Shown piece after piece: positions 1 to 11,899 of a stretch of DNA of 64,000 bases. Under the pieces are notes generated by a model that saw nothing but the letters and a program-made list of their open reading frames with translations, was not told the DNA's origin and searched no databases. This stretch comes from Crotophaga sulcirostris (Eukaryota > Chordata > Aves > Cuculiformes > Crotophagidae): NCBI GenBank assembly GCA_013397455.1, contig VYZB01000213.1:24279-88278 (forward strand), written 5' to 3'. The translations under genes and the position numbers were made by a program. How positions within the stretch are numbered: the stretch's first letter is position 1; each line of letters opens with the position of its first letter.

Positions 1-557
1 ATAGGCATTATCTCATGTCTTCCTATTCAGACCTTTGCTACAAGTGGAGGCAATGAGGTATGCATAATACAGCAGTATGACATGATGAGCTGCAGTTTAT
101 TGCGTTGCTAGTGTCTCCTTTGGGCATGCCATATGGTGAAGACACCCTACAGATTCCTAATTGATCTCTCCTTTTTTTTTTTAATAACTCCCTCTCTGAA
201 AATGCTTACCTGAACAGGAAACTTTACTAAGCCAAAGCCCTGGAAAGCAATAAGAGAAAATCAGAGGATGCTTTTGCATGAAGGGAGATACTTGCAGACG
301 TGTGGTGGGGTTTTGTTTTTTTTCATTTGTAAAATTCCCATATTTAGATTTTCAACTGAACAATAAAACTGAGGATGCATACCAGGAGGTGGAAGGGAAG
401 ATAAAGCAAAAAGAGCATTGTGAAGATATATGTATAATAAGAACTTGGCAGTACATTTTGAGCCCAAGGCCTGAACTATTTACTTTAGTACAAATTCTTA
501 AATTCAGCTTAATTAAGTTTGCAAAGGCAGTAAACAATTGTATACATCTTTTTTAGT
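1..557. other. Unique non-coding sequence, nothing recognised
   Basis: A+T-rich sequence with short poly-T runs. The small reading frames here (up to 92 codons, on both strands and overlapping each other) look like chance frames: no domain, no signal peptide, no consistent splice context. Confidence 0.7.
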
Positions 558-690
558 TCTGCAGTGCTTTGCAAAGCTTCTCAAAGTACTTTCTGATGGT
601 TTGATTATTCAGCTTCATAATATTCCTGCAACCATTACCTTGTTTTATACAAAGTTCTCTTTCAGTTAGGAAACTCCACAATTAAACTTC
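558..690 (+). repeat. Possible decayed MIR-like SINE
   Basis: The stretch contains, in the right order, degraded forms of several MIR/CORE-SINE landmarks: a 'caaagtacttt' segment like the MIR 'caaagcacttt', then 'cttcataatattcctgcaa' in place of 'cctcacaacaaccctgtga', then 'ttttatacaaag' for 'ttttacagatg', then 'taggaaactccaca' for 'aggaaactgaggcaca'. Each match is partial, so the call rests on order and spacing and is weaker than for the copy at 43421. Alternative: chance resemblance in A+T-rich DNA. Confidence 0.4.
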
Positions 691-3600
691 TGTAAGTTAA
701 TAAACCAGGTAAAATATATATCTTGTAGTCTTTCGTTTAGATTTTCCTTCCAATAGTTTTCTAATTTACTTTAATGATTCTCTGGTATGTAACATTTAAA
801 CTCTGTCTTAATTTTTAACTCCAGTAGGCTTCCTGCCTTTTTCTTAAAGTCAAATAGATCCTAAGAACAATGCAGTTCAAGTATTTTTGTAATGGATTTT
901 TGAATTCTCACAATTTTAACATTTATACTTAATGCTGGTTTCTGATCTTCTGTACCATATTTCCACTATTCTTGGTAACAGTTCAGGTAGGACTGGTATT
1001 CCCATCCAAGTCCATCTGTGGCCTCTGTTGTTTTCAGCCAGACTGTAGACCTGGCTCTGAGAGAAACACCTGTGCCAGCACCTGTATAATCAGAGCGTGT
1101 GAGCTGGGTTTGGGTGTGAGCTGTACAGACACAACTCTAAGCGCTGAAGTTCTTTCAGAGTATTTGTCTTAAAGAGGAATGGCCTCTTTGGCTCTTTCTG
1201 GCTGAAACTTCTCTTTTTAGCAGAATGAGCTACATATTTCATATAAGCTTTTTTTATTATGTGTGGGGATCTTAACTCTCACCTCATCCTACATTATTTG
1301 CACATTACAGGCCTTATTTTTCATTCCTCTGTAGCCTTTTTCTGGCCATATAAATGTATTATTAAGTCAGCAGGTCTCCCCAGTTGGAAGTACTCATGTC
1401 ATGAGGCTCTGATTTATGTCTGGGTCAGAGACACTCTGGAAGTCTCAGAATTTGGCATGACAGAGAGGAGTAACAGACCCACCTTCTTTTATCTTCTCCC
1501 TTCCTGCGGTCAAAGCTATTCTGTCTGGACTGGGAATCAGTGCTATTCATTGCTATGGATATTATTCAATGGAGGAAGAGGCCCTAAGTAATGCATTTTT
1601 TTTATGGTGCTTATGTTTCTTTTTCTACTTGATTTAAACCTCAGATTTACTGATGCAGAACCAACTCACCTTTTCCTTGCTTCAGGCTTCCCTTTCTGCA
1701 CACAATATAATTAGGTCTTTAGTTTCCTGATATGTTTGTTTTCATAGTAGGATAACTTGTACTGACATTGTGTCACTCTGATATTGATTTCAATCTACAA
1801 TGCTGCAAATGGTGTCATCATTCTAACATTGCAATATCATCTTTTATACTTCCCAGATCTCTTTGAAGACACGCTTTTCCTTCAAAGCAAATTAAAACTC
1901 TTATGTTTCTGATCACATTTCCCTCTCCTGTGTGTTCCACTTCAGTTTTCTTTTTGGAACATAAAGATCTGGTAAGAATGCACATAACCCAGAAACCCAC
2001 ATAGAAATGTTCTGGAGAGCTCATGTCTGATGGGGCCTTCCACTGCTTCTTATTCAATTGTATCACAAGCCTTGAGTCATCTATTCATCAATCACGGTGT
2101 TTCAAATTAGATGTTTCACATTTTCATAAAATCTAGGATGTGTAGCTGACTTAAGTACAGGACTGCTAACACAGAGAGGCAGAAGGCCCAGAGATGCCTT
2201 GCTTTATTAGTTTCTTTCATTGCACTATCTTTGTTTCCTGTTACTCCTCTATGACACTAGCATGAAACTATAACCATGAGTAATTTGCGTGAAACAGAGC
2301 AATAGCTAGTTGTGAATGTAAGAATGTGTTTCATAATCACACCTGTCCTGCTTTCTAGCAAAGACATTTGACTCTTAAGGGTGTGAAGTAAGGCTGAGGA
2401 ATACAGAATCATAATATTTTCAACTTCTGTTATGGACGTAAGCACTAAAGAAACGGTGTCATGGCCTCAGACACACCTACTAAAGAAAAAAAAGTTAGCT
2501 CTGAGTGAATGCCATTAATCCAGACATTAATCCAGGCTAACATTCTTCAGATGATGACTGGCAGCTCCTTAGAGGGGATATGAAGAACACCGTGAAGCAC
2601 TGAGTCTTCCATAAGTCTAAAGCAAAGAATATTTCATTCTCTTTTCCTCTATGCATGATTAGATTTCACAGGCAAGTGTTCTCTGTCAGCTTCTTGATTG
2701 ATGATATAAAATTTTAACTTTGTCTGTGATATAAGTTCACCTTTATTGTTACAAAAATTACAAAGTTATTTGAAACTAGAATATGGGAAATGGAAGTTTA
2801 GTCTCCTTATATGCTAATGGGAATTTGGTTTCTGTTCTTTTTTTCCCCAGGACCCTAAGGGACTGATAGGGTCGTGATCGTTCCCAGGTCACTACCTAGA
2901 GAAAATTGAACAGTACCAGTATCTACAGGACCAGCAAGCAGACTCTACCAGTGGTGGCTCCTAAATGTCCTTCTTACTGTCCTGGAGCATCCTCTTTTGG
3001 GATAGTGACTCATTTTTCCAAGTATCATAGCTCCAACAAGGAGGAGTGAGAAACACCTCCTCCAAGTTATCGTGTGTACTAATGGAGTCAACTAAGAGGT
3101 GGATGCTCTGATCCACTCTTTGCCTAGTTTATATCATAGGCTTAAATAAAATACTCTGCTCAAAATACTTGATGATGAGGTCTGGACTCAAATCTCTGGA
3201 AAGAAATGAACCCAGATTTCTACAAACTGGAGTAAGCATGTGAATTCCACCATTTCATCAGTTCTGTAAGTCTATTTCTTCCTCCAAAACTTTTGATGTG
3301 ATCTGAATTTTCAAATAATTATAAAATGATTGAAATTGTGCAATTCTCAATGAGTCCAATATTTATTGAAAAGAATTAATAAAACCAAAATGAAATAAAT
3401 TTTGCTGTACTGCAGTTCTTATGTATAAAAGGGACGAACATTAAGCCCTTTGTTTTCTAGAACTGTTTTATAAGATGCAGCATCTTGAGTGTTAAGTCTC
3501 TCAGATAATCTGAAATCCAGTCCAAAGTGTTGCAATGATCTTGTCAACTGTTTGAAATGCTTTAGTGTGCTCAAAGAACCCTATCGATTTCAAAGAACTG

Positions 3601-4678
3601 AACGTATAACAGTGTGGTAGAAAGAAAAACTTTTGCTTCTTTAAAATGAGGAAGTAGAAGGCAAGACTTCAGTTGGTTGTAAATAGGTTGTTACTTTCCC
3701 CTAATTCAGGAATCAAAGATTTCTGTAAAACAGATGGGAAAGAATAAATCCAATTACAATTAATGAACAGCTTACTTAAATGCAGCTGGTTTTTGTAGAC
3801 TTAAATAGCTCAAAACCTTCTCAACTGTCTTTATATAAGAAAATGTCACATTATGTTAGATTGGAGGCTCTGGGAAGTGAATAACAACATCCTGATTGTG
3901 GCAGTTAACTAATGTGGAAGTGATTTTCCTATTTCTTATATTTATTTTATGGCTAAATTCATGCATGAGTTGAAATGAGGGTGAATTAGAGTGGTCAAGG
4001 ATAATCGTTAAAAAGGGAGTATTTGATTGTATGTTTGCTGGTAGTTCTTTGTAAATTTTAAGCATTTAGTGTCATGTCACATTTTACGACACACTAGATT
4101 ATCTGAGCTAATGAGGAAAGCCTGCTGTAGTGACAATTGCTTAACCTAACCGTATCTTTTCCACATCTGACTGTCTCATACAAAATATGAAGGATGACAG
4201 AACTATTTGGAGGAGGCAGCCTATCTCCATCAAAAGGCTTCAGTTGAGTTTTTGAAGGAAACAGTAAGATAGGAATTATAAGCTTAATTACCACAAATTT
4301 TTAGAGTAAAGACAAATAAAAGAAAATACTTTACATGAAAGATGTAAAGTTTGATTGTTCATGTCTAGGTTCTTTAAGCTGCAGTTGCTCAAAGAAGAGG
4401 CAGAAACCACCTAGTCCCACATTACATCACTCTTCTTAAAATTCCAAAAAAAAAAAGAAAAAGAAAAGTGTGCTTTTTATAAACGAAATAAGAGATTTTG
4501 ATTTACTTTTGAGTTCTTAGTTTAGATGTTGGATACTGGACAGAGATCAAGCTGAAAATTATCTTATCCTTGTATAATCTTATATACTCCAGTTCAAAGT
4601 AGATTCTGTAGATACTGTGTAGAAGTAGATACTATGAGCATATTAAAATTTTATAAAAATGTGTTGTTATTTTTATTA
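691..4678. other. Unique non-coding sequence
   Basis: No gene, RNA or clear transposon recognised. Small landmarks are a 12-bp unit repeated twice at 2513-2536 and an A-rich tract near 4446-4470 with no retroposed gene recognisable upstream. A pyrimidine-AG followed by AG-GT at 2841-2880 looks briefly like an exon, but all three frames stop within it. Confidence 0.7.
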
Positions 4679-7600
4679 TTACAAGCTTCTGCTCAATGAA
4701 GTGCCAGACAGAATTTTAGCCACCCAAGATGTCATTATGCTCAGGAGAGCCAAGGACAGATATTTGAATGCACGTGGCTTCTGTCTTGATATGTGAACAT
4801 GGGGGTCACAGGCAACCACATTCCGCAATGTGTTGGGATGTGCTGATTGATAGAAGCTAGAAGCAGTCTAATTTCTGCAAACAGGGAAATGAAAACACGC
4901 TGTCATTACAATCTTCAAATGCCTACACTGTCAGACAACTTTAATGGCTGAAATGGCTCACTTTCTTCCAGGGTTTGGAGGTGCATATTTATATCTGCAA
5001 CTAGTAATTACATCTTATTCTTACTGTAAACACACCACACTCTCCCCAACTCCTCCTGCCATCAGGGCTGATCTGCCACAGAAAGACAAGTGAAACAAAA
5101 ATTGCAAGCAACATATTGGTGATTGAATGGGTTTATCAACTAAATATTGGCTGCTTAGGCAAGATGTAATGATGCACTATAGATGGAAGGTTTATGCAAA
5201 AAGATATTTTCAAAAGTAAGTTTTAGTATGTCTGTGGTAGTTTAACGAAGTGAGTATTGTGGCAAAAGAGAGATAGGAGTGTTGAAAAGGGATCAAAATA
5301 CTATTAGTTACTAAAGATAAAAGAACAAATGTTAAATCAAAACTAAATTCTGATTTATTGCCAGTAGAAGCTCAGTTTCTCCTGTGTAACGGAGTATGAA
5401 GCAGCTTGCTGCTGCTGGTTACTATTGTTACACTAGCCAGGGAACAGCTAACAGTGTCTAATTGCAGGCTTTGGCTTAGCTCTCGTATGATGGGGGGGAA
5501 ATAAATTAAGTTTTTCCCAATAATTACATCTGCTTCTCTCTTCCTTACTCGCTGGGATAGGAGTTGCCATCAATCAAAGATAGAAGCTTTTCCCCTCTTT
5601 GGGGATAGGGGTAGTACAAAAATAATGAAACCCAGAAAAGGTCAGGTTTGCAGCTTGAGGAAAGCTGGCTCACAATTAGCAGGCTCCTTTAGTGGGCAAG
5701 TCAGATCACCTGTGTTTCACAGCCTGCTTTCTATTGAGCATGTTTTCCCTCTACAGAGACTACTCAGGGCAATTTGCTTTTCTGGGTTAAAAAGCCTTTT
5801 TAAATATCCCCATATCACTCTGCCAAGGGGTTAACTGTTGTGACTCCCTGATTAATGTTTTGTTTTATTTTTTTTTTAGTGTCTTGATGAAATACCAGAT
5901 TTCTTCTGAAAACAGGAGTTTGATTCTTCCCTGGGTAGGAGCCGCTTTGAAAGCACAATACTGATACAAATGACTCAGAAGGCTGAAAAGAAGCAAGACT
6001 CTGGCATGTGTTTCTTCAGCAAGCTACTTTTTTAACAGTGCCTTAATCCCCAAATTCTTCATTGCGGAACTCAGATTCTGAAATATATATATTATTTAAA
6101 TAGTAAGGTTTCTTCTTGAATTGTTAAACCAACACAGGTGAGAAATTCACCTTTTAATGAGATTTAAATACTGTCTGCGATCCAAAAGAAAATGCTTACA
6201 AACAGTAACAAACTGAATATTAAATATTTCTAGGTAAACCTCATATTTTTCAAATACATCATTTATTAATTGTATGAAAAGTATTCCTGCTTTTATATCT
6301 CTTTGAAGAATTAAGATTTTTTTTTTAAGTTTGATTTTTTTTTCTCTGTAATGCCATGATTTAAGAAGATCTTTGGAAAAAAATCTGACTCGAAGCTAAT
6401 GAGGAATGGTGTCATCTTCAGGGGATTGCAGCCTGCCTCAATATGATGTGAATTGTTATGTAGCTTCCAAAACTGAGGGCTTGGAATGCTGGCATATAAT
6501 AAATGACGATGGCTGTGGCAGAGAGATTGAGGTGGTTGACAGCATTTGTGTAAGGTGTAGTAGATGACTCGGTGTCAATATATTTTTCAGTTGCTTTAAA
6601 CTAACAGCTGCTTTCAGCTCAATTGCTCGTGAAGGACTAAATGACTTAGTGTTATCTCTGATCAGAGTAAAATGGAACTTTTTTTTCAGTGTCTCCTTTC
6701 TTCTTCTTAGATTTTAGCAGATGAGTATAGGGTTTTTTCTTTTTCCAAATTTCTTTCTAGTGTGGATACTACTGGATGTTGGTTTGGTTTTTACTTCTGT
6801 TCAACCAGAAAAGTTAGTATGGAATCTAACTCTGGGTTCAAAAATACTTGGGCAAATCTGAGCTAAACACTTTGACTCTTCTCATGATCAAAAGAGAAAA
6901 GCAGGCATTGAAAGCAGAATAAATTTAAACTATTTCAAACAACTTTCAGGTGGCTAAATGTTAAAATGAATGAATCCCACTCTTAGGAAGGATACTATCT
7001 GGTTATTTGTATTCTACTGATAAAGAGCACGTATGTGAATCTATATCTTCCACCCACAATGAATGACACAACGCCTTGTTTCGCAAAGAAGAGTACAGCA
7101 GAGATACAAATTATTTGGCTAAGTCTCAACTCAGATTAACCGATATTGTAATGACAGCTTGGGAAAGTGGTTAGAGGAGACAGAGAAAGTAACCTTTGTA
7201 GGAAGAAATAAATCTACCATTAGTTAATAGTACCCACAGATAAGATATGATTGTAAAATTCCAGCTGCTGTTTGAGAATTATACCACAGAAGAAATCCAG
7301 ATAGCCTTGAATTACTGGTGTTTGGCAGTGGTACCCAAGTCCTGCTCCCTTAAACATGATACTATTGCTAAACGTTTGACATTTATAAAGGGAGGCTAAT
7401 GGGGATTCTGGTACTTTGCTTATTGGGAGAGCAACTTCATGGGAATATGGTTCCTCTCAGATCTATACAGGCTTCCTGCAGATCTCAGAGTGAATCCAAA
7501 TTATAGTTGAGGAATAGCCCAGCTCTTTTTTTTTTTGTTGTTATTGCTGCAGTTGGTATTTCTTTGCACCATTGACTGAGACATTATCAGGCTCAGGAAT

Positions 7601-8689
7601 GTGATACGTCTGGTGTGGCATTGCCAAAATTTGGTGGTTTCCTCACCTTGTCGAAAAAGTCTTTTTGATACTCTGGAGTAGCTAAAGGTGATAAAGAAAA
7701 CAGGGAATTTTGCAAACAAAGTAACTTCATGAGTAATTGGATTTGGCACTATCTAGATTTAATTATTTTTAATTAATAATTATTTATATTAGGGTGATAA
7801 AGTCTATAAATGAATGTATTGTTGTAAATACGTGTAAATTTTCTGTTAAATTAAACTTTAAATCTGAATTTAAACCTAGGTAAAGGTTATTCTAAGTTGT
7901 GCTCTGTGTTGTGGATAGGAGCCATTCTCAGATGAAAAGTGAAAACTTTAATCTACCCTCAGCTGTTGCTCTCAGATTACTGGTAAAAGATTCTTTGTAT
8001 ATCTACAAGATACAAACTTCTGCTGGCCCATTTTCTCAGATACCCTGCTGAATGTTGTTACTCAGATTTCATAGAAGTCAAGAGAGTATTTCCTGGCAGG
8101 TAGTAGGTGCATGCATGATCTGTGCATTTACAGGTAGGATGAAACTGGGACACTTGCCATAGGAAATGTCTGAGTTCAGCCAGGAATTCTGCCAGCAGAA
8201 CACTAATATATAACGGTGACTGTTGTCATTTAACAGTTGCTTTAGAAGAAGGGTAGCAGTTTGCATGTGAAGACAGTCGAAAATGGCAAAATACAATCTT
8301 ACTACTTTGTCATTCTCTTTTACTCCCAGGAAAGGAAAACAGTTGAGATATGGCGCTTCACCAGTTCCCTCCTCCCTTTTGCTCTCCTATCCTTTTTCAT
8401 AATACATTTGAGTCTAAAAGAAGTTTGAAAAAATGAAAACAAGGTGAAGATAGAGAGGAATGATGCATAGTGGGTTTTGGAACACTGCATTCTACCTCGT
8501 TACTGAAAATACAATATTGCTCAGGAACAGTATGGGGTTTCATTACTTCTGGGAATATCAGTGCTGGAAAGTTGGGAGCTTTGTTGTTAGGTCATTTTCA
8601 AAGTTTGTTTCTTTAGGTCCACGAATATTAAGCACCTTCAAATTTAAGCAGCTGGTACTGGTATTGTGAAAAGTTTGGCAATATCATCT
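4679..8689. other. Unique non-coding sequence with an A+T-rich core
   Basis: No gene recognised. Around 4690-5000 and 6360-6680 the sequence is less A+T-skewed and lacks simple repeats, which is the look of conserved non-coding DNA, but nothing inside it proves constraint. Around 7755-7870 it is extremely A+T-rich, with several TTAATTAA-like stretches. Confidence 0.65.
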
Positions 8690-8750
8690 GAATTGTATAT
8701 GAAGCATTACCTCTGGTTAACAGTGGCAAAATGTTAATTTGGTCTTTGAT

Positions 8751-8819
8751 AGAACATATTAGCATGATAACTCACAAAACAGTTTTGGCATGCTAATTCT
8801 GAAGTAAAAAATATGTTCT
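8751..8819. repeat. Interrupted inverted repeat
   Basis: The left arm AGAACATATTAGCATG (8751-8766) is mirrored on the right by CATGCTAAT (8789-8797) and ATATGTTCT (8811-8819), with 13 extra bases between the two right-hand pieces. The inner stem is 9 bp perfect with a 22-nt loop; the outer stem is also 9 bp, sharing two left-arm bases. It could be a regulatory palindrome, the remains of a small DNA-transposon end, or chance. Confidence 0.6.
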
Positions 8820-9952
8820 GATTAATGCCTGAATCAATAAGAAAACTACCAGATGCCTGAAATGACAAAGCTCATCAAAGCTGCCAAAATTGTGTGGCAA
8901 ATATATTAACAGCACAAGAGGCTATTTTTTTTTCTTCCTGTCAGAAGCAGTGTGAAGTTTAATTATAATGCATTTAAACACGTAACTCTATAGGATTAAA
9001 CCTGTGTGTTCTGTCCTTACCTTGATTCACATATTATTGGGGCTTGCTGGCATAGATTTTGTAGCTAATATTTCTAATGAGTTGTCACAAGTGTTAAGCT
9101 CTTCTGAACTGATATTAAAGATTTTCTTAAGAACTTTGCTAGCTAAAACCAAGAAATATTGCTTTACGTTATTGTTTGATAAATTAAATTACTAGCCCAA
9201 AACACTATTACCCCTTTACAGTATGAATGGTTCACTAGGCTTACAAGGTGCAAAAATGTGTTGGCTGGAGTGTGCAGAAGACCCTCATACAGTGTCAGGG
9301 ATCCAATTCTGGTGTGTTCCTTGTTTTGTTTGCAGTACTGTTTTCTTCTTGTTACTCTGTATTAAGAAGCAGAATCATGTCTCATGGTTTACAGAATGCA
9401 CATGGAAGATTAATCTTTATCTTGAAAATCCTGCTGTCTGAAAGCAATAGTTACAGGAAGAACAAGTGAGGCTCAGTAGAAAGACTGTTCGAGGTAAAAA
9501 TTAAAACACTATAGGAAGATGAAATACTTTATTAATATTAGAGACCAATGCGAGTTCTATGCAATATTTCTAAGACTGTAGAGTGCTCAAGCTCATGATT
9601 AAGACTAGGGTGTACAACCAATTATACTGGCTTGTAGACAGATACGCGCAGAAATGGAGAGCTGAAGACTTGGTGCAGAGAAAATTCTGTTCTAAGTCAG
9701 CACTCGAGAACGTGCTGGTTTCAGCAATGTGTATGGGCCTTGGCTAAGCGATTATGATTGTGCATGTGCTCTTCTGAAGTGGCATAATGATGAGTGTGAC
9801 AGTCCAAAAGCCCTAACACTCCATTCAGGCTTTCCAAAGAAACCTTTGTCACTCTGTATCCTTGCCATGCTATGATCATTCCTTGTAATTTACTTAGTAG
9901 AATGCTTGATAAATCTTATTAATGATATACTAATACATTTGAATGCAATTAA
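8820..9952. other. Unique non-coding sequence
   Basis: Two overlapping plus-strand frames of 72 and 73 codons at 9223-9469 run in different phases over the same bases and lack domains, so I read them as chance. The words 'atgcctgaat' and 'atgcctgaaat' recur close together near 8826-8860. Confidence 0.65.
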
Positions 9953-10010
9953 TTCTGTACTTTATAATTACAGTATAGAATATAAAAGTATAGCAGTATA
10001 AAGTACAGAA
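9953..10010. repeat. Perfect 14-bp inverted repeat (hairpin)
   Basis: TTCTGTACTTTATA at 9953-9966 is exactly complementary to TATAAAGTACAGAA at 9997-10010, with a 30-nt spacer. The spacer holds AGTATAG at 9972-9978 and again at 9987-9993, so the locus has both inverted and direct repetition. The arms are A+T-rich, and the thermodynamic strength of the fold was not calculated. Confidence 0.75.
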
Positions 10011-10925
10011 AGATAATTACACAGCAGTTTATTCAAGCCCCAAGTCAGGAGAATATCTTGCATTGATTTCAGTGATGAGGTGGAAATTAAATGAGAATAT
10101 TTCTGTATTCTTATGGTGTGGTGCTCTCAGGAGGGAAGATAGTTTCAATTAATCTTCCAGGTCAGACTAGCAATTAAAACATGCGTGTCTCCCCGCCCAT
10201 ACTTTAAAGGAAGGGGTCTCTCTGGCTGAATGGGCATTCAGGAGGTCCATAGAAAAGAAGGTATTCAGTGCTGCTGGGTTTGGAATAACCTTCTGTGCTG
10301 AGAGCGGGCACTCCATGGGGAATGAATTCAGGTGTCTTTAGCTGGAATTTGGGGCTGAAAGTGCCTGCACACTGGTCTTGTGAGTGATCGATTACTGATA
10401 TTATGTAGTAGAATTACTCCACCAGGAAATCTTTATCTTCTTTAATTTTGTAGTTATGCCCAGAACTGAAGTGTTTCCTTTTTTTTTTTTTTCCTTCCTT
10501 GAAGGAATTAGACAAATTCAGTCAGCTAAAAAATTCTTGCTTTTATGTAATATAACTCACATTTCTCAGAAGCAGTAGAAGCAAGGATTCTGCAGTACGA
10601 CAGTTCAAAGCTGTCATCCTTACTCCTGAAGGAATTTCTGATTTCTGACATTATTGGAAGCAGGAGTATCAACAGCATTTGAGACGGTTAGCTCTGGTTT
10701 CCAAGCAAATATTTTTGTTTTGCCTCATGGAGCAATGATAGTAGAATTGTCTCTGTAGTAAAAGGAAGGGGTGGTATCAGAGGTTTCCTTCTCTCTTCCT
10801 CATGGGTAGGAGATGAAGACTCCTACCCTATGAAAAACAGTGCTTTGGTTACTACTGCTATCTGGTGCCAAAAGAAGAGATAAGCAGCCAGGTCTTGTAC
10901 AGGGTATGGGTTTTCTCTTCTTTTA
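10011..10925. other. Unique non-coding sequence
   Basis: No gene or repeat recognised. The part at 10190-10420 is somewhat richer in G+C than its flanks, but no terminal repeats or coding frame explain it. Confidence 0.65.
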
Positions 10926-10966
10926 TTCATCTTACCTTTTGTTCATCTTACCTTTTGTTCATCTTA
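10926..10966. repeat. 16-bp tandem repeat, about 2.6 copies
   Basis: The unit TTCATCTTACCTTTTG is repeated exactly at 10926-10941 and 10942-10957, with a third partial copy from 10958. The identity of the copies suggests recent slippage or a mutable length polymorphism. Confidence 0.9.
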
Positions 10967-10980
10967 GCTCAGGATTGCAC

Positions 10981-11335
10981 AGATGGGGAAGATGAAGGGT
11001 GTGAGAATGAAAAGAAGAAATGAAGAGGGAAGTGAGAAAATATACAGAAAAGTGATCAGAAATTGCGTCCTATGAAGGCAAAAAGAAACAATGGAGAGAG
11101 AAGGGAGGTTCAGAGAATAGAGTTGGAAAAGGTACACAGGTGTAGAGGGAGAGAGTTAGGGAAACGAAGGGAAAATAATATAAAAACTGGAAATAAAGTT
11201 GGAGGAAAGGAAAAGAATCTTTGTATCAAAATTTGTTGCTTCCCTAGACCTGGGGGAGGGACAAATGGTACTGAGAAGGAACATGGGGGAGGGATGAAAC
11301 AGGAAGAGAAGAATATAATAAAAGAGCTTAAGTAG
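10981..11335 (+). repeat. Purine-rich low-complexity tract
   Basis: The plus strand is dominated by A and G for most of 10981-11215 and again at 11250-11335, with words such as gaagatgaaggg, agagggagagag and gaggaaaggaaaag. A 90-codon frame at 11063-11335 is rich in Lys, Arg and Glu only because the DNA is purine-rich, so I do not call it a gene. Confidence 0.75.
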
Positions 11336-11830
11336 AAACTACAAAACTGCTCCTTTTGGAGAAGAAAATTACCAAGGGAGGCAAATAATTATATCTTTCA
11401 GTACTTTTAGTCATACATTAAAAAACACTTCATTTTCTTTCAAAGATATGACCTTTTTTAAAAAAAACTAAACTCAAAATCATCCCAAAATGATACAATA
11501 ATATTGTAATTCTTGGCTTGATTTTAATGCTCACTAAAACCACAACCCAGCTACTAGCATTCCTATTTTTTTTAATTTTCTTCTTCTTTTCTTTTCTTTT
11601 TTTTAACTTGCAATAATGACATGGGCAACTGTTATCCAAAAAAGTCTCTTGGCCCAGTTGGCTCACCTTTGACATGGGGAAATTCCATTGAGACGCAGGA
11701 TGTAGACTGCAGTTTCAATTTATTTCTTTATTCAGTGTCTCTTCTGGATTGTCAATGTGGATTCCATTAACAAAAGCTCTAGTGGCATCAAAACTTCCTT
11801 TCCCCTTCAACCCTGCTCCAATTTTATATA
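11336..11830. other. Unique non-coding sequence with T-rich tracts
   Basis: A+T-rich, with a pyrimidine run at about 11565-11605. No gene recognised. It includes the 3' part of a minus-strand open frame (11715-11897) discussed under findings. Confidence 0.6.
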
Positions 11831-11831
11831 T

Positions 11832-11885
11832 CACTTCTTGTAGTGCATGAAATTGAGCTATTAATAAATGCTCATTGACTAAGGC
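11832..11885 (+). repeat. Possible L2-type LINE 3' tail
   Basis: The end of the stretch, 'ttaataaatgctcattgact' (11861-11880), closely resembles the end of L2-like LINEs (cttaataaatgcttgttgaatgaatga). The preceding 'cacttcttgtagtgcatg' is a loose match to L2 'cacttagcacagtgcctg'. Only about 50 bp are alignable, so this is a tentative call. It overlaps an open frame on the minus strand, which argues against that frame being a gene. Confidence 0.35.
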
Positions 11886-11899
11886 TTCTTTCTGCATCC

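Noticed and set aside
2841..2880. Pyrimidine-rich CCCCAG acceptor followed within 40 bp by CCCAG|GTCACT, like a small exon
   Set aside because: All three frames contain a stop inside the segment and the donor is not a good consensus.
4441..4470. A-rich tract as a poly(A) tail of a processed pseudogene
   Set aside because: No reading frame or gene-like sequence precedes it and no target-site duplication is evident.
11063..11335. 90-codon Lys/Arg/Glu-rich frame
   Set aside because: Explained by the purine-rich DNA, which rarely forms stop codons in some phases and encodes charged residues automatically.
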